From Candidatus Terraquivivens ruidianensis (GTDB lineage: Archaea > Thermoproteota > Nitrososphaeria_A > Caldarchaeales > Wolframiiraptoraceae): DNA of 64,000 bases. The DNA lies in the NCBI GenBank assembly GCA_023267975.1, contig JALNLA010000001.1:62001-126000 (forward strand), in the 5' to 3' direction. This document shows, one piece after another, positions 23,990-32,393 of the stretch. The translations under genes and the position numbers were made by a program. The notes under the pieces are model-generated. The model did not search any database and was not told the origin of the DNA. It saw only the letters and a list, made by a program, of their open reading frames with translations. The stretch's first letter is position 1. Each line of letters begins with the position of its first letter.

Positions 23990-26073
23990 GCGAGTTCGAG
24001 ATAAGAATCCCGATACGTGCAACCGACGAGGCCTCGCCAGCCTTCAAGGACGTAACGTCGGCAATCATCGAGATGCGCAAGGGCAGCGAGAAGGCACGTG
24101 AGGAATTCGACAAACTACACAGGTTGGTTTATGAAGAGAGCAGGATAATAAGGGTGCTGAAGGAGGAGGCATGGGGCGCTGGCCTGACTTTCAACGCCTA
24201 CAAAGATACGCTCAGCAAGTTCGGCAGCGTAATGAGCAGTATCAACAGCATCATGACGCAGTGGAACACGTTGCAAACGAGGCTGAACACCGCCCAGATA
24301 GCCCTAAATCAAGCCCAAGAAGAGTACAACGATGCGGTTCGTGAATTCGGGCCGAACAGCGAGCAGGCAAGGAGGGCGCTCGAGAAATTAGAAGAGGCTC
24401 AAAGAAAGATGAGACAAGCGCAAACCGAAGCGAGCATCCAGATGTTCACGCTGGGCGCCAACGCCATAAACCTCGTTCCGAGATTCATGGAACTTTACAA
24501 ATCGCTCAGTATGCTCGCAGCCGTCAAGAGGATAGCGGCGGCATCGGCGACAGAATTGGCGACAGCACAGGCAACGTCGGGTGCGGCGGGTGCGGCGTCG
24601 GTCGCGGGTCATATGGCGGCGGCAGGCAGCATAACAGCAGTCGGCTCGGCCGCTCAGGCGGCATCTTTCCCGCTCGCGCTGTTTAAAGCCCTGCTCAGCC
24701 CTGCTGGTCTGGCCATAGTGGTAGGTACGATAGCGGCCATCGGCACCGCTTTTGCATCATTGAGCATGCAGACAGGTGGCGCAACGCAAAGCCTTGAAAG
24801 ATTCAACACGACAGCTATGACAACATCGGGCGCTATCGCTACGGCATCGACCGCAATCGGCGGGCTGAGCGCGTCCTTCAAAGAGTGGGGCATAACGACG
24901 GAGGAGGCCTTAACAAAAACAACGAAAAACATAGCGATGGTTCAAGGGCAATTTGTCGAGCAAATGAAAGAAGAAATAACGGGTTACAAAACTATAGTCC
25001 ACGAGGGCGTTTATGGAACTTGGGAAGTTACGAGAGCACAAGTCGGTTGGACTCTAAGGGATTTAGGCAGCCAACACTCGCAAACCTTCAAGGCGATGAA
25101 TGAGGAGGCACAAACTTATGGACAAATTTTAGAACAAATTGCATACAAAGCCGAGAGGGAGATGGAGAAAATAATCGGCGAGATGAAAAAAGCCGAGTGG
25201 GAAATCGAGAACATGAAGCGAAAATATACGTATGCCGGCGTGCAAGTGTATGGTGTAGAGGCGCAAATGATTGCTGAGGGAAAGTATGAGGAGCTGGGGA
25301 GGTTGCGAAGGGCGGGTAGTGCTGAAGGATGGTTCTCTACGGGCGGTTATGTTTCGTATGAGGGCCTGCTCATGGCTGGCGGCTCACTTGAGCAGAGAAG
25401 AGAGTGGCTCGAAAAAGAAATCGCATTCTGGAAACAAGAGAAGGAGAAACGGGAAAGGTTGGTTGCCGAGGCAATTGCACAAGGAAGGACCACAGTCACG
25501 CTTACGAATCAATTTGGCGAGACAATCACGCGAACGGTAGAAGACATAACAGACTCGATTAAATGGATAGGGGAATACATAGCAGAACATGAGCGCTATC
25601 TCGAGCAGGTTTTTAAAGAAATGGCATTTAGGGAAACAAAAGCAAGAGCGGAAGAAGCTGTAGCTGGGGCCGCGAAAGCCTACGGTGTTAGTTATGCCGA
25701 GCTGAAGAAAGCGATAGAGTCGGCCGTAGAGATCGAGACCGCGGGCATCTATCCAAAGGTGTACGTCGCCAAGACGAGTGAGGGTGAGCTGAAGCTGGTC
25801 ACGCCCGAGGCTGCAGAAAAATTCGGCTGGGAAATTGTAAAGATTCCCGCAGCTCAGCACGGCGGCGTATTCACAAAGCCGACCTTGACGCTGATAGCGG
25901 AGAAAGAGCCCGAGGCCGTTATACCGCTCAGTAAGAGCGTAGCGTTCAGCGCTGAACCCACGATAGTCATCGAGCACCTCGAAATCAAGGTCGAGGACGG
26001 ACGGGATGCCGCCAGAAAGCTGCTTGATGAGCTGAGCAGGCTTGCGTATCTTCGTGGCGAGGTGACGGCATGA
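23986..26073 (+). CDS. Tail tape measure protein
   Basis: A 695-residue protein. The N-terminus 'IPIRATDEASPAFKDVTSAI' is typical of tape measures. Long coiled coil covers about 25-160. Ala/Gly-rich hydrophobic segments follow (about 185-260, 'GAAGAASVAGHMAAAGS'), then more coiled coil to about 540. The C-terminus has the widely conserved 'AAQHGGVFTKPTLTLIAEKEPEAVIPLSK'-type motif (about 625-650). It sets tail length; about 700 residues suggests a tail of roughly 100 nm by the usual 1.5 angstrom per residue rule (an inference). Confidence 0.9.
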   Translation: MSEFEIRIPIRATDEASPAFKDVTSAIIEMRKGSEKAREEFDKLHRLVYEESRIIRVLKEEAWGAGLTFNAYKDTLSKFGSVMSSINSIMTQWNTLQTRLNTAQIALNQAQEEYNDAVREFGPNSEQARRALEKLEEAQRKMRQAQTEASIQMFTLGANAINLVPRFMELYKSLSMLAAVKRIAAASATELATAQATSGAAGAASVAGHMAAAGSITAVGSAAQAASFPLALFKALLSPAGLAIVVGTIAAIGTAFASLSMQTGGATQSLERFNTTAMTTSGAIATASTAIGGLSASFKEWGITTEEALTKTTKNIAMVQGQFVEQMKEEITGYKTIVHEGVYGTWEVTRAQVGWTLRDLGSQHSQTFKAMNEEAQTYGQILEQIAYKAEREMEKIIGEMKKAEWEIENMKRKYTYAGVQVYGVEAQMIAEGKYEELGRLRRAGSAEGWFSTGGYVSYEGLLMAGGSLEQRREWLEKEIAFWKQEKEKRERLVAEAIAQGRTTVTLTNQFGETITRTVEDITDSIKWIGEYIAEHERYLEQVFKEMAFRETKARAEEAVAGAAKAYGVSYAELKKAIESAVEIETAGIYPKVYVAKTSEGELKLVTPEAAEKFGWEIVKIPAAQHGGVFTKPTLTLIAEKEPEAVIPLSKSVAFSAEPTIVIEHLEIKVEDGRDAARKLLDELSRLAYLRGEVTA

Positions 26074-28349
26074 GCTTTCCGACGCTCCAACTATTCATAA
26101 AAAACCATGCAGGCGAATGGGTAGACGTTACGCCGAAGGTCGGCGACTTGGATGTCGTGATGAAGTGGGGCAGAGAGGTCGAGGAACTTTCGTTCAGCCT
26201 CGACATGGCAGGTACGGAGACCGACATAGCGACTTTCCAGAGCGGTAGGGAAGTTCAGCTTAAGGTAGACGGTGTAACTAAATTTGCAGGCATAATAACA
26301 GACTATAAACCGAGTGTAAAGCTAAATTCTCGAAGAGTCGCGTGCGTCGCAACGAGTTATCTAAGCCTGCTCGAAAGCGTCGAGGTCACAAAAAAGTATC
26401 CACCGACCGATGTCAGCAAAGTCATCAAGGATATAGCCTCGGCTGTCTCGGGGATAACGACCGACGGCGTAGAGACCACCAGCATCACGCTTGCCCCAGA
26501 GTTTAAGCATACTTCAGGGCTGAAGGCCTGCTTGGATATGGCCGAGAAGGCCGGATGTGTTTTGAGGATGACGCCACAGAAAGACTTGCAACTTAAGCCT
26601 CGTGGTTTCGGCAACAACCTCTTAGCCAACCCGAGTTTTGAGAACGAAACTGCATGGTCGCTTGTTCAATACTCTGGCACACCATCAGTCTCTTTTGACC
26701 CGTGGGGGGCGAGGTCAGGGGAGAAGTGCGTCCGTGTCGAAGGGAACTCATCGGCCGATGAGGGCGGCGCGCAACAGATCATCGATGTCGAGGCGGGTAA
26801 GCGTTACCGATTCTCTATGTTTGCCAAGGGCACGAATGCTGGGAAGCTCGTGGTCATATGGCTTGACTCGAACTACAGCGAGATATCGAGTATTGTAGAA
26901 ACGAAAGCGCTTTCCTCAAACTATCAGGAAATTGTTCTGGATGCTGTGGCTCCCTCGAACGCCGCAAAGGCAAAGGTTTCGGCGAGGGGGTCGGGCCAGG
27001 GTGTAGCACGCATCGACGATGTGTATGCCATCAAAGTTCATGAACTAATCGACACGAAAAACGTCATCGAGGCCAGCAAAGAGGAGCAGGACTACCTGCG
27101 ACGTAATAAGGTCACGGTCGTAGGCGGATGGTACGGGGGCGAGCAAATCATGGCCGTGGCCGAGGAACCGCCCGGTGACAAACCTCTTACGATATACGAT
27201 TTTTCAATAACGAATCAGGCCGATGCCGAGAAACTCGCCAGACAGAAGCTAGAACAACTGAAGGTTACGCCCGTCAAGCTTGAGATTCTGGTCGATGGTG
27301 ATGCGGACATCGAGCCGGGCGACTATGCTTATGTCAAAATTGATTGGTTAGACGTGAACGGTTATTACGTCATCGAGAGTGTTGAGCATAGTTTTGGAAA
27401 AAGGATTTTTAAATCCAAACTAAATCTCGTAAACCCTGAATTCATAGTAAAGGAATATCTCGAGAACCTCTCTGAATCAATTAAAAAACTCGAGCGGCCC
27501 GAGAAGTTAGGAGAGTCCCAACTCCTCATGCAAAACATCAGGACAATCAGGCTCGACAACAGGCCTCCGATTGTCATACAGAACGCAACAAACGTAGAGC
27601 ATGATGAGGATGGTTACGTCGTCTTGGCTGGCGGAGCGACGGTGGGCAGCTTTGAGGTCTCATGCTACCCGAGCGCGCAATTGTTCCGTAGGTGGAAACG
27701 TTTGGTAATCGATTACGATGTTGGTGAGGGGGATGTCGTCATGAAGCTGCTGAGGGCTGACGGCTCGGTTGCCGAGGAAATTTCGCCGGAGAGTCTCGGG
27801 GCATGGGAGTTTCCGTATTTTCCCGAGGTGAGGGGAGGGTTAACGGAACAGAATGCAGATGAATGGTTGGCCGTAAACGGAGATTTGGGCTATTGGGATA
27901 ACGGTCGGCATAGCGTCAGGGTTACTTCAACAACCACGCCCTTTGGCATGATCTACCCGAAGACGAAGGACTTGGCCCTCGACCTGAGCGGATACCTGCT
28001 CTGTCAGTTCTGGCTCTATGTCGATGAGCAGGCTCTTGTAAAAATTCGGCTCCATATGGATGATGCAAACTATCTTGAGCGGCCATTCGTAGCCGAGGGA
28101 GGCTGGGCGCTTTACAGCTTTCTGTTGAGGGGCTTCGATGCCATAGGAAGTCCGAGCCTTGCGAGCATAAACTACATCGCATTACTCTTCGAGTCGCCAG
28201 CCACGCAAGCAGCCATAGATATAGAGTATCTTTTCATGCGTTATGTTCAGGAGCAGCTCAAGCTCAAATTCGAACTCAGCAGAGTAGACACGATGAAAAA
28301 ATCTCCAAAAATCAAGATGGTGAGGTGGGTATGGGAGGTGGGTGGATAA
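26070..28349 (+). CDS. Tail hub protein with inserted carbohydrate-binding-like modules
   Basis: A 759-residue protein. Residues 1 to about 185 and about 330-470 form a phage hub (gp27/gpD-like) domain: 'VVMKWGREVEELSFSLDMAG', 'VTKFAGIITDYKP', then 'EPGDYAYVKIDWLDVNGYYVIESVEHSF'. Between them (about 188-330) lies a jelly-roll starting 'NLLANPSFENETAWS', like carbohydrate-binding modules, and a second beta-sandwich occupies about 590-720. The hub closes the tail tip and anchors the fibre; the inserts suggest contact with a glycosylated surface layer. It is coupled to the tape measure by a 4-bp overlap. Confidence 0.75.
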   Translation: MSFPTLQLFIKNHAGEWVDVTPKVGDLDVVMKWGREVEELSFSLDMAGTETDIATFQSGREVQLKVDGVTKFAGIITDYKPSVKLNSRRVACVATSYLSLLESVEVTKKYPPTDVSKVIKDIASAVSGITTDGVETTSITLAPEFKHTSGLKACLDMAEKAGCVLRMTPQKDLQLKPRGFGNNLLANPSFENETAWSLVQYSGTPSVSFDPWGARSGEKCVRVEGNSSADEGGAQQIIDVEAGKRYRFSMFAKGTNAGKLVVIWLDSNYSEISSIVETKALSSNYQEIVLDAVAPSNAAKAKVSARGSGQGVARIDDVYAIKVHELIDTKNVIEASKEEQDYLRRNKVTVVGGWYGGEQIMAVAEEPPGDKPLTIYDFSITNQADAEKLARQKLEQLKVTPVKLEILVDGDADIEPGDYAYVKIDWLDVNGYYVIESVEHSFGKRIFKSKLNLVNPEFIVKEYLENLSESIKKLERPEKLGESQLLMQNIRTIRLDNRPPIVIQNATNVEHDEDGYVVLAGGATVGSFEVSCYPSAQLFRRWKRLVIDYDVGEGDVVMKLLRADGSVAEEISPESLGAWEFPYFPEVRGGLTEQNADEWLAVNGDLGYWDNGRHSVRVTSTTTPFGMIYPKTKDLALDLSGYLLCQFWLYVDEQALVKIRLHMDDANYLERPFVAEGGWALYSFLLRGFDAIGSPSLASINYIALLFESPATQAAIDIEYLFMRYVQEQLKLKFELSRVDTMKKSPKIKMVRWVWEVGG

Positions 28350-28352
28350 GGA

Positions 28353-30032
28353 ATGCCCGAAACGATGACGTACACAAAGCTTGAGACCCAACCTATCTTA
28401 GTGCCGTACGGCCAGCTAAAACCATTCGAGGTGCCGACTGAAGCGAGTAGTATAACCGAGTGGAGTGGTATTTCGCAAAACGTTTCCCACATCGAGCAGA
28501 CAAGTAGCAACACTGACACATTAGTCTATTACAAAAATTATGCCGCTCAAGACTTTACGATATCACCAAGCGACTCCCAGGCCAGGGTCATCACCACACT
28601 CGCATGGTATGGCCGAAAAGTGGGCTCGCCACCCGGCGCGCTTATCGTCGAACTGAGAGAAACGTCGTATAAGCTTGAACGAAGCGTAAAGATAGACGTC
28701 ACGACGGGCGCGCAAGAAAATCGAAAATTTTACGGTTCATGTCAGTACTTTACGCGTGATGAAAGCGCGGGTAGCTCGGGTTGGAATCTTGGCTACGTCA
28801 TGTTGCGGATGAGAAAAGTCGGGACACCACCATCCACAAAAATGAGGGTTGAGCTATGGAGTCAGGACAGAACTACAAAGCTTGCCGAGTCGGAACTTAT
28901 CAGTACTAATGTTTTAACCGACCAGTTTCAAGATATATATTTCAATTTTCCAACGAAGCCCTCGCTCTCAGCAAATACATCTTACCGTTTCAAGATAGTT
29001 TATGAAAACTGTCCAGCTGGCGGTGATGAAGGCAACTGCGTGGAAGTCCTTATTGTGAGATATGGTAGCGGCGACGCTAGACGAGCGTATTATACAAACG
29101 ATTGCGGAACGAGTTGGAGCGAGCTGAGGGGAAGCAATAACGACCCCGCAACGTTGTACCTAAAAGCTGGCGAAAACGCCGACGTTTACGTACCGACGTC
29201 GAAAGTTTTAGCCTCAGTGTCATGGTCGGCCTCGGAAATTGGCACAACTGATGCTTGGTACCAAAAATCGCTCAGTAATCCCGTTATAGTCACTTCAGAA
29301 AAACATTACGCTTTAGTTTTCAAGCAAGACGTTTATCTCGGCGACGGATCAAACTATTACGTTGTCCGAAAACAATCGGGAAATCCCTACGCCGGCGGCT
29401 TCCAGATGAAAAGTAGCGACGCAGGAAATACTTGGAGCGTTGAGGGGTTGGCAAGCGGTATTTCCAGCACGTATGACTTAGCGTTCAAAATCCTTGGCGA
29501 TTTAGCTACTAAAATCTACGAAAATACTGTAAATCTGGCCGAGGTCGGTAGCAAAACTCCAGCCACCGGCAGACTCAACATAACCGTAAGGGCGAGGGCG
29601 GCCACGGGCACGATAAAACTTTTCGGCGTCGCAGGCTCGGCGCAAGGAGCGGCCACAACGACGAGCACTTCACTCATAGAAATTGTAGTCCTCGCAAAGG
29701 AGACGGACATACCTGAGCAAACAAACAACCTTACGTGGCAAGTCTGGGCTAACGGCTCCGGCCTCGCCGACAAATATGTTGTTCAACGCTATTCATACTT
29801 CTCTAAGAAAGACATTACGCCTAAAGATTTCGGTGCGGCGGAGCTTTTCCTGGCGGGCTATAGGCTACCGCCGAATTCGGCGTTCATGATTAACGACGAC
29901 GCGGGTAACGTATACAGCAACGATGGGACGAGTGAAGTAACGCAACGCATAGGCGATGCTTTCAACGTTAGCGTGAGAAAAATAAGCATCATAAATGGTA
30001 CGCCAACGATAGAGTTACTGAAGGTGGTATAA
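28353..30032 (+). CDS. Tail tip / receptor-binding protein with tandem beta-sandwich repeats
   Basis: A 559-residue protein without signal peptide. At least two repeats share 'RKVG[ST]PP' followed by a strand ending 'VEL[RW]', near residues 88-107 and 150-170, then 'L-x-x-N-x-x-Y-x-F-K/L-V' (about 210 and 325). These resemble the anchor-like jelly-roll domains common in archaeal surface proteins and viral fibres. Location right after the hub fits host recognition. The C-terminal 70 residues ('AELFLAGYRLPPNSAFMINDD') may be a separate tip domain. Confidence 0.6.
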   Translation: MPETMTYTKLETQPILVPYGQLKPFEVPTEASSITEWSGISQNVSHIEQTSSNTDTLVYYKNYAAQDFTISPSDSQARVITTLAWYGRKVGSPPGALIVELRETSYKLERSVKIDVTTGAQENRKFYGSCQYFTRDESAGSSGWNLGYVMLRMRKVGTPPSTKMRVELWSQDRTTKLAESELISTNVLTDQFQDIYFNFPTKPSLSANTSYRFKIVYENCPAGGDEGNCVEVLIVRYGSGDARRAYYTNDCGTSWSELRGSNNDPATLYLKAGENADVYVPTSKVLASVSWSASEIGTTDAWYQKSLSNPVIVTSEKHYALVFKQDVYLGDGSNYYVVRKQSGNPYAGGFQMKSSDAGNTWSVEGLASGISSTYDLAFKILGDLATKIYENTVNLAEVGSKTPATGRLNITVRARAATGTIKLFGVAGSAQGAATTTSTSLIEIVVLAKETDIPEQTNNLTWQVWANGSGLADKYVVQRYSYFSKKDITPKDFGAAELFLAGYRLPPNSAFMINDDAGNVYSNDGTSEVTQRIGDAFNVSVRKISIINGTPTIELLKVV

Positions 30033-30033
30033 T

Positions 30034-30423
30034 GTGGAAAAACGAGTAAAAATTATCAAACTCGATGAAAAAGCGCTCTCAGACGTAGGGATGACTATGA
30101 CCGAGATATTTTACATGCTCAGCCTTAGCCCTGAGAGCCATGCGGCTGGCGGCATAACGAGGCATGCGAATGGCGAGGTAGAAATATGTTTGGCCGAGAC
30201 GGATATCGACAAACTCGAAAGCATCAAGCAGATACTCGGCGAGCCGAAAGTGGTCGAGGAAAAGAGAGTCACGAGCAAACCGCCGCCTCCATCGCCTACC
30301 GCTGAGTTGGAGCTGGCCGAAATCACGGCGGATAAAGAAGTCGAGTGTCCGTTCTGCCACGCGAAATTGAGGCTTAAGCCCAAAGCATCACAAAAGGCGG
30401 ACGTTCAAGATGGTTCTGCTTAG
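30034..30423 (+). CDS. Hypothetical viral protein with a C-terminal C-x2-C knuckle
   Basis: A 129-residue protein from a GTG start; the ATG two bases earlier runs into a stop after five codons. An N-terminal mixed alpha/beta domain (1-70) is joined by a Pro-rich linker ('KPPPPSPT') to a tail with 'VECPFCHAKLRLKPK', half of a zinc ribbon, perhaps completed in a dimer. It overlaps the next gene by 14 bp. Function unknown. Confidence 0.6.
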   Translation: MEKRVKIIKLDEKALSDVGMTMTEIFYMLSLSPESHAAGGITRHANGEVEICLAETDIDKLESIKQILGEPKVVEEKRVTSKPPPPSPTAELELAEITADKEVECPFCHAKLRLKPKASQKADVQDGSA

Positions 30424-31885
30424 AGTTAGCTGTCCGCTCGTTAAGCCGCTGAGAACCTTCAAAATTAACAAAGCATTCAAGACTAAAACGGAGGTAACTA
30501 AGCGCACTATAGCAGTCTCGGATGCGTTCGGGATAGGCGTGGATGACGAAAAATTCTTCCCAGTCTTCAGGAATTTCGTCATCGACGTGAATCCGGGCGA
30601 CGTAGTGTATATCACGGGCGAAAGCGGCGGCGGAAAGAGCGTCCTGCTAACTGAGCTGGCCAAGCAGCTTCAAGAGCATGAAGAGTTTGCGCCCGTGATA
30701 ACGGATAGGGCGTTAGAAATCGACCCGAATGAAATCCTGATACACGGCATAGGTAAAGATGTGACGGGGGCGATAGAAATTCTGAGCTTCGTAGGCTTAA
30801 ACGAGGCTTTCCTGTTTCTCAGACGTTACAAAGAGCTGAGCGACGGCCAGAAGTACAGGTATAGGCTTGCCAAAGCCTTCTGGAAAGGCGCAAAAACCCT
30901 CGTTTTCGACGAATTTTGTGCCACTTTGGACAGAACTACTGCAAAAGTCGTTGCCTATTTAGCCCAAAAGTTCTGCCGAAAGCGTGGCATGACCCTTATA
31001 GTTGCCACGACCCATACGGATTTGCTCGAGGACTTAAACCCAAGCATCCATGTGGTGAAGAAATTTGGAGTCGATGTTGACGTAACGTATTTCAAGCCAG
31101 AGCCAAGGCCCTGTAGCCTGCTCAAAGAGGTTGTAATCTCCAAGGGCACCACAGACGACTACAAGAGGCTTGAGATGTTCCACTACAAGGGAAGCAGACC
31201 GGTCGGCATAACCGATGTTTTCAAAGCCGAAATACATGGTGATCTGGCGGGCATAATAGTGTACAATACGTCATACTTCGATTTGAAGCCGAGAAACATA
31301 GCGCTCCCGCACCTCGTGGAAATACGAAGGCATGTCGGCCTCAAGTCTTTAACAGAATACGTGAATAAAAACTTCAGAAGAATCGCAAGGGTCGTAGTCG
31401 CACCCAAGTACCGTGGCATAGGTTTGGGTGTTAAGCTTGTCAAAGAGACCATGCCTTTGGTCGGCGTCCCTTATGTCGAGACGTTGGCCGTCATGGCGAA
31501 ATACAACCCGTTTTTTGAGCATGCCGGAATGAAAGAAGTGGTTTATGAGAGAGAATACGATAAAAGGCAACAAAAAGTGCTGGAGTTTTTGGAGAGTATG
31601 GGGCTCAACGTCGAGCTCGCCAAGAGCAGGAAAAAGAACCTATCTTGGCTCAGGACGCTGAGCAGTAAGCAGGTTAAAGACGTGGCAAAGGTCGTCGAAA
31701 CTCTCGTTTGTGAAAGATTCACGAAACCGCGTTTAGCCAAAAAGCTAAGGGAGGGTAAATTTTCGCTCGAGGATTTGGCGGAGGCAATTGCGCAATTCAA
31801 GACGAAGCCGAAGTATTATATATGGAAGAATCCAAGCTTTATCGGGTTTCCCGAGCCCCTTGTGCAAGAGGTGTTAAGTTTCTGA
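30410..31885 (+). CDS. ABC-type ATPase fused to a GNAT acetyltransferase (COG2401-like)
   Basis: A 491-residue soluble protein. The N-terminal ABC ATPase has Walker A 'GESGGGKS' (70-77), the signature 'LSDGQKYRYRLA' (about 142-153) and Walker B 'TLVFDEF' (about 163-169). There are no membrane helices, so it is not a transporter. The C-terminal part (about 240-400) has the GNAT acetyl-CoA loop 'VAPKYRGIGLGVKLV'. This is the architecture I know as COG2401, 'ABC ATPase fused to acetyltransferase', found in some viruses and archaea, with no settled function. Protein or nucleic-acid modification during infection is a guess. Confidence 0.85.
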   Translation: MVLLRVSCPLVKPLRTFKINKAFKTKTEVTKRTIAVSDAFGIGVDDEKFFPVFRNFVIDVNPGDVVYITGESGGGKSVLLTELAKQLQEHEEFAPVITDRALEIDPNEILIHGIGKDVTGAIEILSFVGLNEAFLFLRRYKELSDGQKYRYRLAKAFWKGAKTLVFDEFCATLDRTTAKVVAYLAQKFCRKRGMTLIVATTHTDLLEDLNPSIHVVKKFGVDVDVTYFKPEPRPCSLLKEVVISKGTTDDYKRLEMFHYKGSRPVGITDVFKAEIHGDLAGIIVYNTSYFDLKPRNIALPHLVEIRRHVGLKSLTEYVNKNFRRIARVVVAPKYRGIGLGVKLVKETMPLVGVPYVETLAVMAKYNPFFEHAGMKEVVYEREYDKRQQKVLEFLESMGLNVELAKSRKKNLSWLRTLSSKQVKDVAKVVETLVCERFTKPRLAKKLREGKFSLEDLAEAIAQFKTKPKYYIWKNPSFIGFPEPLVQEVLSF

Positions 31886-32379
31886 GGGTCGTAAAGCTGG
31901 TGTTGACCTTTGCTCTTTTGGCCTGCTCGATATACCTTATAGCGTTTGCCATTTTCAGCGTACCAAAATGGCAGCCCGTGGAGCAAACGACGCCCATAGT
32001 CCAAGCCGGAGTGTGTTCTGGAGAGGCCCTCTGCATCGTGGGGAAGGTTACGGCCGTCATAGATGGTGACACGTTGGAGATTGACGGTACAAGAATAAGG
32101 CTTGCTCTAGTGAATACGCCTGAAAAGGGTGAGCCAGGTTATGCGGAGGCTAAGGAGTTCACGAAGAGGGCGTGTGCCGTCGGAGTTTCCGCAGTAGCGG
32201 ACCAGGACGATGGCCAACCGTACGACAGGTACGGCAGGGTCGTCGCCAAGGTAACGTGTGAAGGTGTGAACTTGAATGCAGCATTATTGGAAAACGGTCA
32301 TGCAAAGATTCTTACGGTTTACTGCTCGAAGAGCGAGTTCAGGACGGAGTGGTGGGCGAGAAGTTATGGTTGCGGGTAA
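31822..32379 (+). CDS. Membrane-anchored thermonuclease (SNase family)
   Basis: Up to 185 residues: a hydrophobic anchor or signal at about 25-48 ('LVLTFALLACSIYLIAFAIF'), a linker, and a staphylococcal-nuclease domain from about 70. SNase motifs 'VIDGDTLEIDGTRIRLALVNTPEKGEPGY' (metal-binding Asp, first catalytic Arg), 'EFTKR' and 'YDRYGRVVAKV' (second Arg) are intact. Several cysteines may form disulfides outside the cell. It overlaps the ATPase gene by 64 bp; a later GTG (31900) would remove part of the overlap. It may belong to the virus (DNA entry or exclusion) or be the first host gene at the right edge. Confidence 0.82.
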   Translation: MEESKLYRVSRAPCARGVKFLRVVKLVLTFALLACSIYLIAFAIFSVPKWQPVEQTTPIVQAGVCSGEALCIVGKVTAVIDGDTLEIDGTRIRLALVNTPEKGEPGYAEAKEFTKRACAVGVSAVADQDDGQPYDRYGRVVAKVTCEGVNLNAALLENGHAKILTVYCSKSEFRTEWWARSYGCG

Positions 32380-32393
32380 GCTGGGGTATGAAG

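Larger units (their letters stand above)
17359..32379. mobile_element. Provirus-like block of a tailed archaeal virus, head module and integrase not found
   Basis: Two divergent gene arms start from the promoter region 20972-21064. The left arm holds terminase and small genes; the right arm holds siphovirus-type tail genes in conventional order, with tight overlaps throughout. All reading frames look intact apart from an expected chaperone frameshift. I found no portal, maturation protease, major capsid protein, integrase or replication gene, no flanking tRNA and no obvious direct repeat at the edges (17326-17359 and 32379-32394). It may be a left-deleted provirus or a retained particle-forming element. 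Confidence 0.8.
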
